Positions 1 through 7,461 of a stretch of 64,000 nt of DNA are shown in pieces (positions within the stretch are counted from its first letter, which is position 1; every line of letters starts with the position of its first letter). Below the pieces are notes generated by a model. That model did not search any database. It was not told the origin of the DNA and saw only the letters and a program-made list of their open reading frames with translations. This DNA comes from Alphaproteobacteria bacterium (lineage in GTDB: Bacteria > Pseudomonadota > Alphaproteobacteria > Micropepsales > Micropepsaceae). The translations under genes were made by a program, and so were the position numbers. The stretch is taken from NCBI GenBank assembly GCA_017983635.1, contig JAGOBA010000004.1:372001-436000 (forward strand), given 5' to 3'.

Positions 1-989
1 TCGCGATCGGCGGCTTGTTGTTCAATTTCATTGGTGACGGTCCACTTGCTGCGCTCGGCTGGCCGCTCGTCATCGGCGGCGTGCTCTTCACGATCGTCAT
101 TGGCGCCTTCATCGCGACGGTCGCCGGTTACATGGCGGGACTGATCGGTGCTTCGAATAGCCCCGTATCCGGCATCGGCATTCTGGCGATCGTCTCCGGC
201 TCCCTCATGCTGGCGCAGTTCGTGCAGCCGCTCGTCGGACCTGATGCGACGAACGCTCTGATCGCGTTCGCGCTCTTCACAGTCGCTATCGTTTTTTCGA
301 TCGCGACGATATCGAACGACAATCTGCAGGACCTCAAGACCGGACTGCTCGTCGGCGCCTCGCCCTGGAAGCAGCAATTGGCACTCATCGTCGGAGTCAT
401 CGCGGGGGCGATCGTCATCGGCCCTGTGCTCGATCTGCTGAACCAAGCCTATGGCTTCCCCGGTGATCCGAACCGGAATGCGATCGCGGAGCAACCGCTC
501 GGCGCGCCGCAAGCAGCGTTGATCTCCACGCTCGCACGCGGCGTTCTGAACGCGGAGCTGAACTGGGGCCTCATTGGAGCGGGTGTGTTGATCGGCCTCG
601 CCGTCATCGCCTGCGACGAAACGCTCGGCCGTTTCAAACTGATGCGCATACCGCCGATGGCGGTCGGCATCGGCATCTATCTGCCGATGGATTCGACGTC
701 GCCCGTCATCTTGGGCACGATCATCGCCTGGTTCTACGGCCGTGCCATCGCGCGCTCGCCCGATCAGCCCATGCTCAACCGCTTCGGTGTGCTCTTGGCG
801 TCGGGCTTCATTGTCGGCGAAAGCATGCTCGGCATCGTGAATGCGGGCCTGATCGTCTCGAGCGGGAGCGAAGCCCCGCTGGCGCTGGTTGGCACCGACT
901 TCGCACAGGCTCCGTTCATCGGCGCAGCTCTCTTCGCCGCGCTGATCTTGCTCAGCTACGCTTGGGTCAGCCGTCAGGCGAAGGCGTGA
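1..989 (+). CDS. OPT-family oligopeptide/metal-chelate transporter, C-terminal part (5' end outside window)
   Basis: The reading frame is open from the first bases of the window (codons in frame with position 3) and stops at 989, so the first in-frame TTG at 15 is probably not the start. The roughly 325 visible residues are mostly hydrophobic, with about eight membrane segments and Gly/Pro-rich turns. The conserved stretch around YLPMDST (encoded near 680) and the following long helices resemble the C-terminal half of bacterial OPT transporters, inner-membrane proton-coupled carriers of peptides or metal chelates. Substrate cannot be told from sequence. It converges on speE with only 4 bases between the stops. 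Confidence 0.8.
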   Translation, partial: AIGGLLFNFIGDGPLAALGWPLVIGGVLFTIVIGAFIATVAGYMAGLIGASNSPVSGIGILAIVSGSLMLAQFVQPLVGPDATNALIAFALFTVAIVFSIATISNDNLQDLKTGLLVGASPWKQQLALIVGVIAGAIVIGPVLDLLNQAYGFPGDPNRNAIAEQPLGAPQAALISTLARGVLNAELNWGLIGAGVLIGLAVIACDETLGRFKLMRIPPMAVGIGIYLPMDSTSPVILGTIIAWFYGRAIARSPDQPMLNRFGVLLASGFIVGESMLGIVNAGLIVSSGSEAPLALVGTDFAQAPFIGAALFAALILLSYAWVSRQAKA

Positions 990-1003
990 GGCGCTACGCC
1001 TTC
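980..1003. terminator. Palindrome across the convergent OPT and speE stops
   Basis: A perfect 8-base stem (GAAGGCGT/ACGCCTTC) with an 8-base loop spans both stop codons. It could act as a bidirectional terminator, but neither side has a T tract and the arms are coding, so this is tentative. Confidence 0.35.
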
Positions 1004-1857
1004 ACCAAGCGTTCGATCCACGCCGGCAACGCGAACGCGGCGCGGTGGACGGCGGGCGTGTAGTAGTCCGTCCTCAGACGCGCGGCGGCGAATGAAGCGT
1101 CGAGGCCTGTCCACTTCGCGGGGTCGCCCAAGATCGCGTCGTTCGAAACCCACGTCAGCGCCATGAAGCCGCCGATGTAGCTCGGGACCACCGCGAGGTA
1201 GACGCCGCAGTAGCGGAACGTGCGCTGCATTTGCTTCAGCGTGTCGACGAGTTCCTCCGGCTGGAAGAATGGCACGCCGTTCTGGAACACGGCAAAGCCG
1301 CCGGGCGCAAGCGCCTTGGCGATGCGCTCGTAGAACGTGTCGCCGAACAGTACTTCGGCGGGGCCCACCGGGTCCGGCCGGTCGGCGATGATCAGGTCGA
1401 AGCGGCCGTGACTCGCCTTGTCGGCGAGGAAGACGAACGCGTCCTCGATCTGGATCTTGAGGCGCGGATCGGCGAAGGCGGCGGCGTTAACCTCGCTCAA
1501 GTGACGGCGCGACAAATCGACCACCTTCTCGTCGATTTCTACGTTGAAGACCGTGTTGACGCCGCGGTGTTTGAGCGCCTCTTCGGCGATTGCGATGTCG
1601 CCGCCGCCAACGATCATGACCTCCTTCACGGCGCCGTGTTCGAGCATCGGTACATGCGTCAGCATCTCGGAGTAACCGCACTCGTCGCGCGTCGTCAGCT
1701 GCACGATATCGTCGAGCACGAGCACGCGCCCGTTGCGCTTCGAGTCGAAGATCTTGATGTCCTGAAAACGGCTCTTTTCCGACACAATCGGCTTGCCTTC
1801 GATCTCGATCGTCTGAGCGAAACCGGGATGAAGTTTCTCCAGAAAAGTGTTCGTCAT
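994..1857 (-). CDS. speE: Polyamine aminopropyltransferase (spermidine synthase)
   Basis: Transfers an aminopropyl group from decarboxylated SAM to putrescine (or a related diamine), releasing methylthioadenosine. The protein (287 aa) aligns along its length with SpeE: N-terminal beta domain, GGGD nucleotide motif, IDEKVVDLSRRHL, and a DRPDP segment where most SpeE proteins have D-S/C-T-D-P. Both aspartates are kept, so activity is expected. The GGGDGG motif reads GGGDIA, a modest deviation that might affect substrate choice. An upstream ATG at 1863 lies only 3 bases from the AGGAG site; the ATG at 1857 has a 9-base spacing and is preferred. It is transcribed divergently from speD, which supplies its co-substrate. 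Confidence 0.92.
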   Translation of the reverse strand: MTNTFLEKLHPGFAQTIEIEGKPIVSEKSRFQDIKIFDSKRNGRVLVLDDIVQLTTRDECGYSEMLTHVPMLEHGAVKEVMIVGGGDIAIAEEALKHRGVNTVFNVEIDEKVVDLSRRHLSEVNAAAFADPRLKIQIEDAFVFLADKASHGRFDLIIADRPDPVGPAEVLFGDTFYERIAKALAPGGFAVFQNGVPFFQPEELVDTLKQMQRTFRYCGVYLAVVPSYIGGFMALTWVSNDAILGDPAKWTGLDASFAAARLRTDYYTPAVHRAAFALPAWIERLVKA

Positions 1858-1946
1858 CGGCATCGACTCCTGTGCGGTAAGCGGGATCGGAGAGAGGCAA
1901 GTTCGAAGCGTTCGAGTGGTGCTGTGCGGCGCTTCGGAGGCGCGCT

Positions 1947-1975
1947 CATATACGGCTGGTGAGTCGCTCGCGCAA
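1947..1975 (-). promoter_or_regulatory. Predicted sigma70 promoter of speE
   Basis: On the minus strand TTGCGC (1975-1970) is followed after 17 bases by TATATG (1952-1947), about 90 bases upstream of the speE start. Spacing and hexamers fit a housekeeping promoter; not experimentally supported. Confidence 0.5.
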
Positions 1976-2048
1976 CGCCTGCAGCTGTCGCTCGTTATCC
2001 CTCACGCATCAGTTCAAGAAAAAATTAGGGAGATTGGTCCAAAAAATC

Positions 2049-2076
2049 TTGCATGGGGGGCAAGCGTCCCTATATT
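2049..2076 (+). promoter_or_regulatory. Predicted sigma70 promoter of speD
   Basis: TTGCAT (2049-2054), a 16-base spacer and TATATT (2071-2076) lie in an AT-rich patch about 117 bases before the speD ATG. The implied transcript start near 2083 leaves a leader of about 110 bases that is rich in short inverted repeats. Confidence 0.5.
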
Positions 2077-2096
2077 CCGCCCCCTTCCGCAGTTCG

Positions 2097-2162
2097 GGTG
2101 GAATCACCAAGAGGCGGGCTTTGGCGGCGTGAGTTCCACGCCACTTGGTCACCTTAGGGTGC
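2097..2162 (+). promoter_or_regulatory. Structured 5' leader of speD (candidate regulatory RNA)
   Basis: Between the predicted promoter and speD several pairings can be drawn: GGTG/CACC (2097-2100 with 2105-2108, GAAT loop); an outer ACCAAG/CTTGGT stem (2106-2111 with 2144-2149) enclosing a perfect GGCGTG-AGTTC-CACGCC hairpin (2126-2142); and CACC/GGTG around 2150-2161. The first and second share bases 2106-2108, so they are mutually exclusive. I do not recognise a named riboswitch class. This may be regulatory or simply GC-rich chance pairing. Confidence 0.35.
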
Positions 2163-2192
2163 AACTGTTCTTCTGTTTTCGAGAGGTGCCTC

Positions 2193-2684
2193 ATGGCTCT
2201 TCCTGCACGCAAAAGAGCGGCTGTCGAAGTAACGCAGTTCCCGGTGAACCGCGCCAGAACGAAGTCCGTTCCGGTTCAGGCTCCAAATCCCGTTGTGGAA
2301 GCGGACGAAGATCGCAAAGACTATTTCATCACCCGCAACGGCGTGACGTTCGCGGGCAGCCATTTGATCCTCGACCTGTGGGACGCCCACGACTTGGACG
2401 ACGAAGCCAAGATCGAAAAGGCGCTCAAAGACGCGGTGACGGCTGCCGGAGCCACGCTCTTGCACATCCACCTGCACAAGTTCGAACCGAACGGCGGCGT
2501 GTCCGGCGTTGCGGTTCTGTCCGAGAGCCACATCTCGGTCCACACCTGGCCGGAAAAAGGCTTCGCGGCATTTGACGTGTTCATGTGCGGCGCGGCGCAA
2601 CCGACGAAGACGATCGCGGTTCTCGAGGCGGCGTTCCGCCCGAAGCGCGTGGTGGTCGGCGAGCACAAGCGCGGGATCATCTAA
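2193..2684 (+). CDS. speD: S-adenosylmethionine decarboxylase proenzyme (class 1B type)
   Basis: Makes decarboxylated SAM, the aminopropyl donor for SpeE. The 163-aa proenzyme has the self-cleavage motif SESHISVHTWPE with the pyruvoyl-forming Ser at residue 112 (cleaved after Glu111), the processing His117 and the catalytic Cys132 in FMCGA. About 40 residues of basic, Pro-rich sequence precede the core, longer than the usual roughly 120-residue bacterial form. The ATG at 2193 follows GAGAGG at suitable distance; an in-frame upstream start at 2145 adds a non-conserved leader and is not preferred. It is followed by a strong terminator and then by a decayed copy of its own 3' part. Confidence 0.95.
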   Translation: MALPARKRAAVEVTQFPVNRARTKSVPVQAPNPVVEADEDRKDYFITRNGVTFAGSHLILDLWDAHDLDDEAKIEKALKDAVTAAGATLLHIHLHKFEPNGGVSGVAVLSESHISVHTWPEKGFAAFDVFMCGAAQPTKTIAVLEAAFRPKRVVVGEHKRGII

Positions 2685-2712
2685 GCCCCGCATTTGGTGG
2701 AAACGCCTCTGA

Positions 2713-2743
2713 GCCGCCCGGTGAACGAGCCGGGCGGCTTTTT
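2713..2743 (+). terminator. Intrinsic terminator after speD
   Basis: A perfect 9-base GC stem GCCGCCCGG/CCGGGCGGC (2713-2721 and 2730-2738) with an 8-base loop is followed directly by TTTTT. Confidence 0.9.
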
Positions 2744-2947
2744 CGTTTGGGCCGAGGGCTGCAGTGCCATCCAGCACAGGCAGGGGAGGGGACACCCCCG
2801 CGCATTTTTGAACGAACAACCCCATGTACCCGGGACTTGGCGCGCGGAAACCGGCTTTTGCGCCCTGCGGACGGCGCGGCGCCGTTTGGAGCCGTGAGAT
2901 CACAGAGGGAATGTCCGTTTCCTTCGTGCGGTGCATGCGCCAAGGCC

Positions 2948-2987
2948 TTGCCATTGGGAAAAAACGACTATAGAACATATCAAGAAC
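2948..2987 (+). promoter_or_regulatory. Putative SOS promoter with alphaproteobacterial-type LexA box
   Basis: TTGCCA (2948-2953) is followed after 17 bases by TAGAAC (2971-2976), which overlaps GAAC-ATATCAA-GAAC at 2973-2987. GAAC-N7-GAAC is the inverted form of the GTTC-N7-GTTC LexA operator known from Rhodobacter and Rhizobium. The box overlaps the -10 region, as expected for repression. The only thing immediately downstream is a speD remnant; the next intact gene starts at 3312. The remaining sequence between 2745 and 2947 shows no gene I can support. Confidence 0.5.
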
Positions 2988-3012
2988 GATGACAAGGGTG
3001 AAAAAGCCGGCA

Positions 3013-3231
3013 CGGCGAATCCACCTGCGCAAGTTCGAAGGGCGGCGTGTTCGGAGTTGCGGTTCTCTTTGAGCCTGATCTCTGTCCCAACCTAACCGGA
3101 AGGGGGCTTCGCGGCATTTGACGTGTTCATGGACGGCGCAGCGCAACCGACGAAGACGATCGCGGTTCTCAAGGCGGCGTTCCCGCCCGAAGCGCGTCGT
3201 GGTCGGCGAGCACAAGCGCGGCCTTGTGTAA
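3013..3231 (+). pseudogene. speD: Decayed partial copy of speD (3' portion)
   Basis: From about 3017 the sequence matches the 3' half of speD (2467-2684) almost base for base in long runs, for example the segments ending TTTGACGTGTTCATG and GTCGGCGAGCACAAGCGCGG. It starts at the residue-92 equivalent, has lost 5 bases near 3038, has a scrambled stretch where the SESHIS cleavage site should be, changes the Cys132 codon TGC to GAC, and carries one extra C near 3183. No continuous frame exists. It ends at a stop (3229-3231) equivalent to that of speD. It looks like a tandem duplication scar, non-functional as protein. Confidence 0.85.
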
Positions 3232-3311
3232 GGGATTCCCTCGGAAACGATTGAGCCTAGTGAAGAGCCGGGAGGTCCTTTTGTGCTAAGCTCGATCTTG
3301 TTGGGGAGGCG

Positions 3312-5774
3312 GTGGTGCCAGGCAGCCTTGATCGCATGTTGCGCGCGCTCGCCGTGGCATTTGTTGTGGCCGCGGGGGGCTTCGTACTGTTGTCGCGAGG
3401 GCCGTCCGTGGAAAAGGCCCGATCTTCTCCGGTATCGCTTAACATGATCCAAGGATTCTTGGGGCAAACCAACAACTCATCCCCTTCCCGAAAATTCACG
3501 CGTTGGGAAGATCGTCTCGCGGAGGAATTGCGTGCTGCGCCCGACGTGAGGCATGCAGCTGAAAAGTTAGCACCGGAATTTGGTCTCACGGTTGCCCATG
3601 CGGAGCAGTTGATTGTCGCATGGGTGCGTTGGATGCATGCCGAGCATGCGATCGCCCCGCCGAGCTATCAAAGACCTGCGTCCGGAAACGTTGCCGCTGT
3701 TCTCTATGAATTGGTTCGTAAGTCTAGTTTCGATCCGCGTGTCATCAAACTGGCGGCGCCGATCGTTGAGAATCTCGACGGTTGTACGGCGGCGACGCTT
3801 GATCGTCTAACCAGTGGCGCGACCAGGAAGGGCGAAGCGGTGTGGGCGGCGGCAAACGCTAGCGAGTATTGCGCCGAGTGGTGGATCGCGCTCAACAAGC
3901 TGCAGCCGATGAACGACGCGGTGCTTTGGGGCACGGTCCGCGCCGTCGGGAGGCTTCGTCCATCGGCGGCGCTCTCGATTTTGGAGCACCTTGAGCGGAC
4001 GACGGCCAATGCCCAATTGATGGCCGTGCAGGCGAAGGTTTTCAAGACTTCGCTGTCGCAACATTACTTGCAGGCGCTGTTCGACGCCGGTCTCGTTCGC
4101 GAGGCCGCCGACTACTTCTTAGGGCTGCCGGAGAGCATCCGGCGTGCATTGCTGGACGAGGAGACACCGGAAGTCGTCGTCAAGCTGGGTGGTCACGACG
4201 TGGCGCTCAACGAGAATGCAGACATCTTGACGTTCTCATACATGCAGCGACCGGCCTTTCGGCTGGAGATATCGGCAGTGCTCTATCTCAGCGGTCGCAT
4301 TGATGAGGCACGTGCGATTTTCAAAACCGTACTCCCTCCAGGCAGCAAAAGAGCTTTCCAAAGATGCGGTCACCTGATCGGCAAGCCCCGAGAGACCGTT
4401 TGTGTGGACGATGCGACAGGAGGGCCAATTCGGTGGCGTCTCCTCGAATTCGCGCTGGAGAAGCCTCAGGAAGATCCCTACGAATTGGTCGAGTCGGAGT
4501 ATGGCAGTGCCACGGGCGCCGACGCGCTCGGGACCGGATTGTGGCACCTGGTTTCGCTTCGCAGGCTGGTGGAATACCGAACACCGGTCGCGGAGTTTGC
4601 ATCACGCTGGGATGGCGACCGGGTGCTCGGTATCGACAACATGCCGGTCTCAGACCTGCTTGCAGCGACGTTCGAACCGTCACTGGTGGCGCGCGCCAAA
4701 GAGATCGCGCGGAGTATTGCCCTGGTTCGGAAACAGTTTCCGCCAGCCGCGGATCGAGGCGGTACGAGACGTGGCGATCGCTCACTGCGTGATGCAGAGC
4801 GCCCGTCGCGCTTTCGCCAAGTCGAGTTGCCGGAGGATTGTCCGGCGCCAAAGGTCGATCCTAACTGGAAGGCGCCAACCGTTCCGGCGACCATAAATCG
4901 CATCAGTGAGATCGAGCAGTTTTGGCGCGTCGAGAGCGCCGGCTCGCTTGTCGTCGTTGTGGGACAAATGTGGTCAGGCGGGATTTGGGAAGAAGAGGGG
5001 CTTGGCGGCGTTTGGATTCACATATCACAAGACGGCGGCAGAACTTGGGAGATGCCGCTGTACACCGACCTTGAATTTAACGAGCGCTTCATGGTGAGCG
5101 CAGGCTCTTGCGTCTCGCGCCTCGATGGCGATCACCTCATTCTCGAATCTTGGCTCGAGCCTTTTGGTAGCGCCGGCCAGCAGGCCAAAGCTCCCGGATC
5201 GGTGGACGCTCGCCTTGCAATTGACATTCCCCTGTCGACGCTAAAGCGCGATAGCGACCGTGACGGGTTGACCGATATCGTTGAAGAGGCTCTGCGGCTC
5301 AATCCGCGCAATCGCGACAGCGATAGTGACGGCATTGCGGACGGTGAAGATTCGTTTCCAAATTTGGGCAACGAGGCGGCGAACGAGATCGCCGGACCAA
5401 TGGCCACGGTTTTGTCCGGTGTCGTCAATGGTGCTGGGCAGCCGCACAAGCCTGCGATGATTGCCGCAAAAGCCGGCACGGAAATTGTTCCTCTGCGCTT
5501 CAAGGAAAGACCCCTTATTCTGTTCGCAGATCCGCGCATTTTTGGGGGCATTTCGGCCGATCGAATGGTGCTAGTGTTCGCGGCCCAAGACTTGCGTCGG
5601 CTGGCGTGGCGACGCAGCCGGATTTCCGGTACGCAGTTCAAAGAGCCGGTGCTGAACAGGGCGCGTAATCGCGGCTACGTCAAATTCGACAACGGCCTGA
5701 CTGGCGGCACGTTTGCATGGCGGCGTGAGGGGGCTGGTTGGAAAGTCGAGCAAGTGAGGAGTTTCATTCGTTGA
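3312..5774 (+). CDS. Membrane-anchored or exported large hypothetical protein with Asp-box and TSP3-like calcium motifs
   Basis: An 820-aa protein of unknown function. An N-terminal hydrophobic segment (about residues 9-28) would anchor or export it. A long helical region follows (about 60-480). Near residue 575 the sequence SQDGGRTW matches the Asp-box (S-x-D-x-G-x-T-W) of BNR/sialidase-type propellers. Around 647-685 there are two thrombospondin type 3-like calcium loops (DSDRDGLTD and DSDSDGIADGED). Start is GTG at 3312 or 3315, just after GGGGAGG; the ATG at 3336 would have no ribosome site. Base composition looks less GC-rich than the neighbours, so acquisition by transfer is possible. 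No operon partner is visible. Confidence 0.75.
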   Translation: MVPGSLDRMLRALAVAFVVAAGGFVLLSRGPSVEKARSSPVSLNMIQGFLGQTNNSSPSRKFTRWEDRLAEELRAAPDVRHAAEKLAPEFGLTVAHAEQLIVAWVRWMHAEHAIAPPSYQRPASGNVAAVLYELVRKSSFDPRVIKLAAPIVENLDGCTAATLDRLTSGATRKGEAVWAAANASEYCAEWWIALNKLQPMNDAVLWGTVRAVGRLRPSAALSILEHLERTTANAQLMAVQAKVFKTSLSQHYLQALFDAGLVREAADYFLGLPESIRRALLDEETPEVVVKLGGHDVALNENADILTFSYMQRPAFRLEISAVLYLSGRIDEARAIFKTVLPPGSKRAFQRCGHLIGKPRETVCVDDATGGPIRWRLLEFALEKPQEDPYELVESEYGSATGADALGTGLWHLVSLRRLVEYRTPVAEFASRWDGDRVLGIDNMPVSDLLAATFEPSLVARAKEIARSIALVRKQFPPAADRGGTRRGDRSLRDAERPSRFRQVELPEDCPAPKVDPNWKAPTVPATINRISEIEQFWRVESAGSLVVVVGQMWSGGIWEEEGLGGVWIHISQDGGRTWEMPLYTDLEFNERFMVSAGSCVSRLDGDHLILESWLEPFGSAGQQAKAPGSVDARLAIDIPLSTLKRDSDRDGLTDIVEEALRLNPRNRDSDSDGIADGEDSFPNLGNEAANEIAGPMATVLSGVVNGAGQPHKPAMIAAKAGTEIVPLRFKERPLILFADPRIFGGISADRMVLVFAAQDLRRLAWRRSRISGTQFKEPVLNRARNRGYVKFDNGLTGGTFAWRREGAGWKVEQVRSFIR

Positions 5775-6009
5775 GACGCAGCGCCGGCCCGGTGATTGAG
5801 CTCGGATGAAGACTGTGGGTCTGCTTCTGTCACTCCTAATGGGCCAGTGTTTGCGGGCTACCCTTGGGGCGTAGGCTCTGCGTGAACCGCAATTAAGCAT
5901 GCCGCCATCTTCCCTCGGGTGAGGCGCTTGGGCTTTACTCGTTCTGCCGTAGGTTGACGGCCGAACCCTCACTTTACCCCCCGGGTCGACACAATGAGCC
6001 GAGTTCAGC

Positions 6010-7461
6010 ATGGCGCTTGATCGCCTGGATGCCGTTGTCATTGGCGCGGGCGTCGAAGGGCTCGTCGCCGCGGCAGCCTTGGCGGTCGCCGGCCGTTCGG
6101 TGGCCGTCGTCGAGCGCCAAGCTGAGAACGCGCCGATAGGTGAAGGTGGCGACGCCGTTGTCAGCCTGGCCCTTGCGCACGACCTCGATCTGACAGCTCA
6201 CGGTTTGCGCTTTGCCGCAGCGCCGCCAATCGTCGGCGTGACGAGCGACCGTGCATTTGTGCTCTGGCCGGAGTTGCGCGCGGCGCAGGCGAGTGTGGCC
6301 GCATTCTCGCCACGCGACGCGGAGGCGCTGGAGGGCTTCTACGCCCGCATTGCCCGTTCGAGCGCCGGCAACGGCGCGACATCGTCGGTGGCGTGGCTGA
6401 CCTCCAATGCCGGCGCGCCCAGCGACGGCACAGCCTTCGCGCTCTCCTCGGTCGCTCGAATCCTCGACGAGGCGTTCGACAGCGATCTTCTGAAAGGTCT
6501 GCTGGCGCAAGGGGCGATTATGGGCACGGGTGCCTCGCCGCTCGCGCCGGGTTCCGCCGCTCTGCTGTCGCGCCAGGCGCTGTTGGCTCAAGCCGCTCCG
6601 GACAACGGATATCGGTTCGTCGCTGGTGGCGCGCGCAAATTGCGCCAGGCGCTGTTGGCTCTGCTCAAGTTCTACAACAACGCAGACGTCCTCTTCCGAA
6701 CCGAGGCCAAGGCGCTTGCCACCGAGCGCGATGCGGTCCAATCGGTCGTGCTAGCCGACGGCACGTCGCTGCAGTCGCCGCTGGTCGTGTCGACGCTAAG
6801 CGCTGAGGCGAGCCGCGCCATGCTTACCGGCCTTCGGCGAGCGGCGCCGCCAGCAATAAGCGCAGGAGGGGTTGTAAAGCCCGCACAGGTCAAATTGACA
6901 ATTTCGGCTCTCCCAAAGCTTGCCGGTGTCGACGCGGCCACGCTGGCATCTGGGGCCATTCTGCGCCTTATGCCGTCGATCGGCCGTTTGGCAAAAGCAC
7001 ACGGCGCGTTCCGAAGTCACGCGCTGGGTGCCGATCCGTGTCTCGACCTTCGGCTTGCCGCGCGTGACGGCAAGCGTTGGGAACTGCTGGCGACGATGCC
7101 CTATGTTCCCGCGACCACGGCCGAAGGGCCTTGGACAGGCAACCGCCGCGACAAGATTCGCACGCTTTGCGTCCGGGCGATCGATTCGTTGGCGCCGGGC
7201 TTCGGCGCCTCGATCGAAGGTGCTGAAGTCCTTCACCCGCCGGAGTCCGGAACGGTGATGGACACACATGGTGCAGCCGCGTTGATGGCGCAGGCGGCCC
7301 TCGATGTCAGCGCTATCCCCGAAATGCGCGCGGCTGCAGCGACAACGTTGGTCAAAGGCCTGGCCGTGCTAGAGCCCAGCATCTTCTCGGGGCAGGGCGA
7401 CGCGGGTCTCGCCGCCGCGGATGCGGCCGCCCCTCGTGCGAAGGTGCGCGCCGATGCGTAA
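6010..7461 (+). CDS. FAD/NAD(P)-binding oxidoreductase, phytoene-dehydrogenase-like, with degenerate C-terminus
   Basis: First gene of a three-gene operon. The N-terminus has the Rossmann dinucleotide motif VIGAGVEGL (residues 7-15) followed by a basic helix and VVER, typical of the CrtI/amine-oxidase superfamily. At 483 aa it is about 40 residues shorter than the next gene's product. It lacks the C-terminal GAGTHPCGG-type FAD motif that its partner has, ending instead in a low-complexity Ala-rich tail. Possibly it works only with its partner or has lost one cofactor contact. Reading overlaps the next gene by 8 bases. Substrate unknown; there is no carotenoid gene nearby. Confidence 0.8.
   Translation: MALDRLDAVVIGAGVEGLVAAAALAVAGRSVAVVERQAENAPIGEGGDAVVSLALAHDLDLTAHGLRFAAAPPIVGVTSDRAFVLWPELRAAQASVAAFSPRDAEALEGFYARIARSSAGNGATSSVAWLTSNAGAPSDGTAFALSSVARILDEAFDSDLLKGLLAQGAIMGTGASPLAPGSAALLSRQALLAQAAPDNGYRFVAGGARKLRQALLALLKFYNNADVLFRTEAKALATERDAVQSVVLADGTSLQSPLVVSTLSAEASRAMLTGLRRAAPPAISAGGVVKPAQVKLTISALPKLAGVDAATLASGAILRLMPSIGRLAKAHGAFRSHALGADPCLDLRLAARDGKRWELLATMPYVPATTAEGPWTGNRRDKIRTLCVRAIDSLAPGFGASIEGAEVLHPPESGTVMDTHGAAALMAQAALDVSAIPEMRAAAATTLVKGLAVLEPSIFSGQGDAGLAAADAAAPRAKVRADA

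Noticed and set aside
994-1857. SpeE as inactive enzyme because of GGGDIA and DRPDP
   Set aside because: Both catalytic aspartates and the remaining substrate residues are kept, so only altered specificity is considered possible.
2083-2192. SAM-II or speF riboswitch upstream of speD
   Set aside because: The pairing pattern and conserved core of these classes could not be matched by eye, so only an unnamed structured leader is claimed.
2154-3467. A 437-codon minus-strand open frame across speD, its terminator and the pseudogene
   Set aside because: It runs antisense to speD and through a strong terminator and a decayed copy; the product has no protein-like composition.
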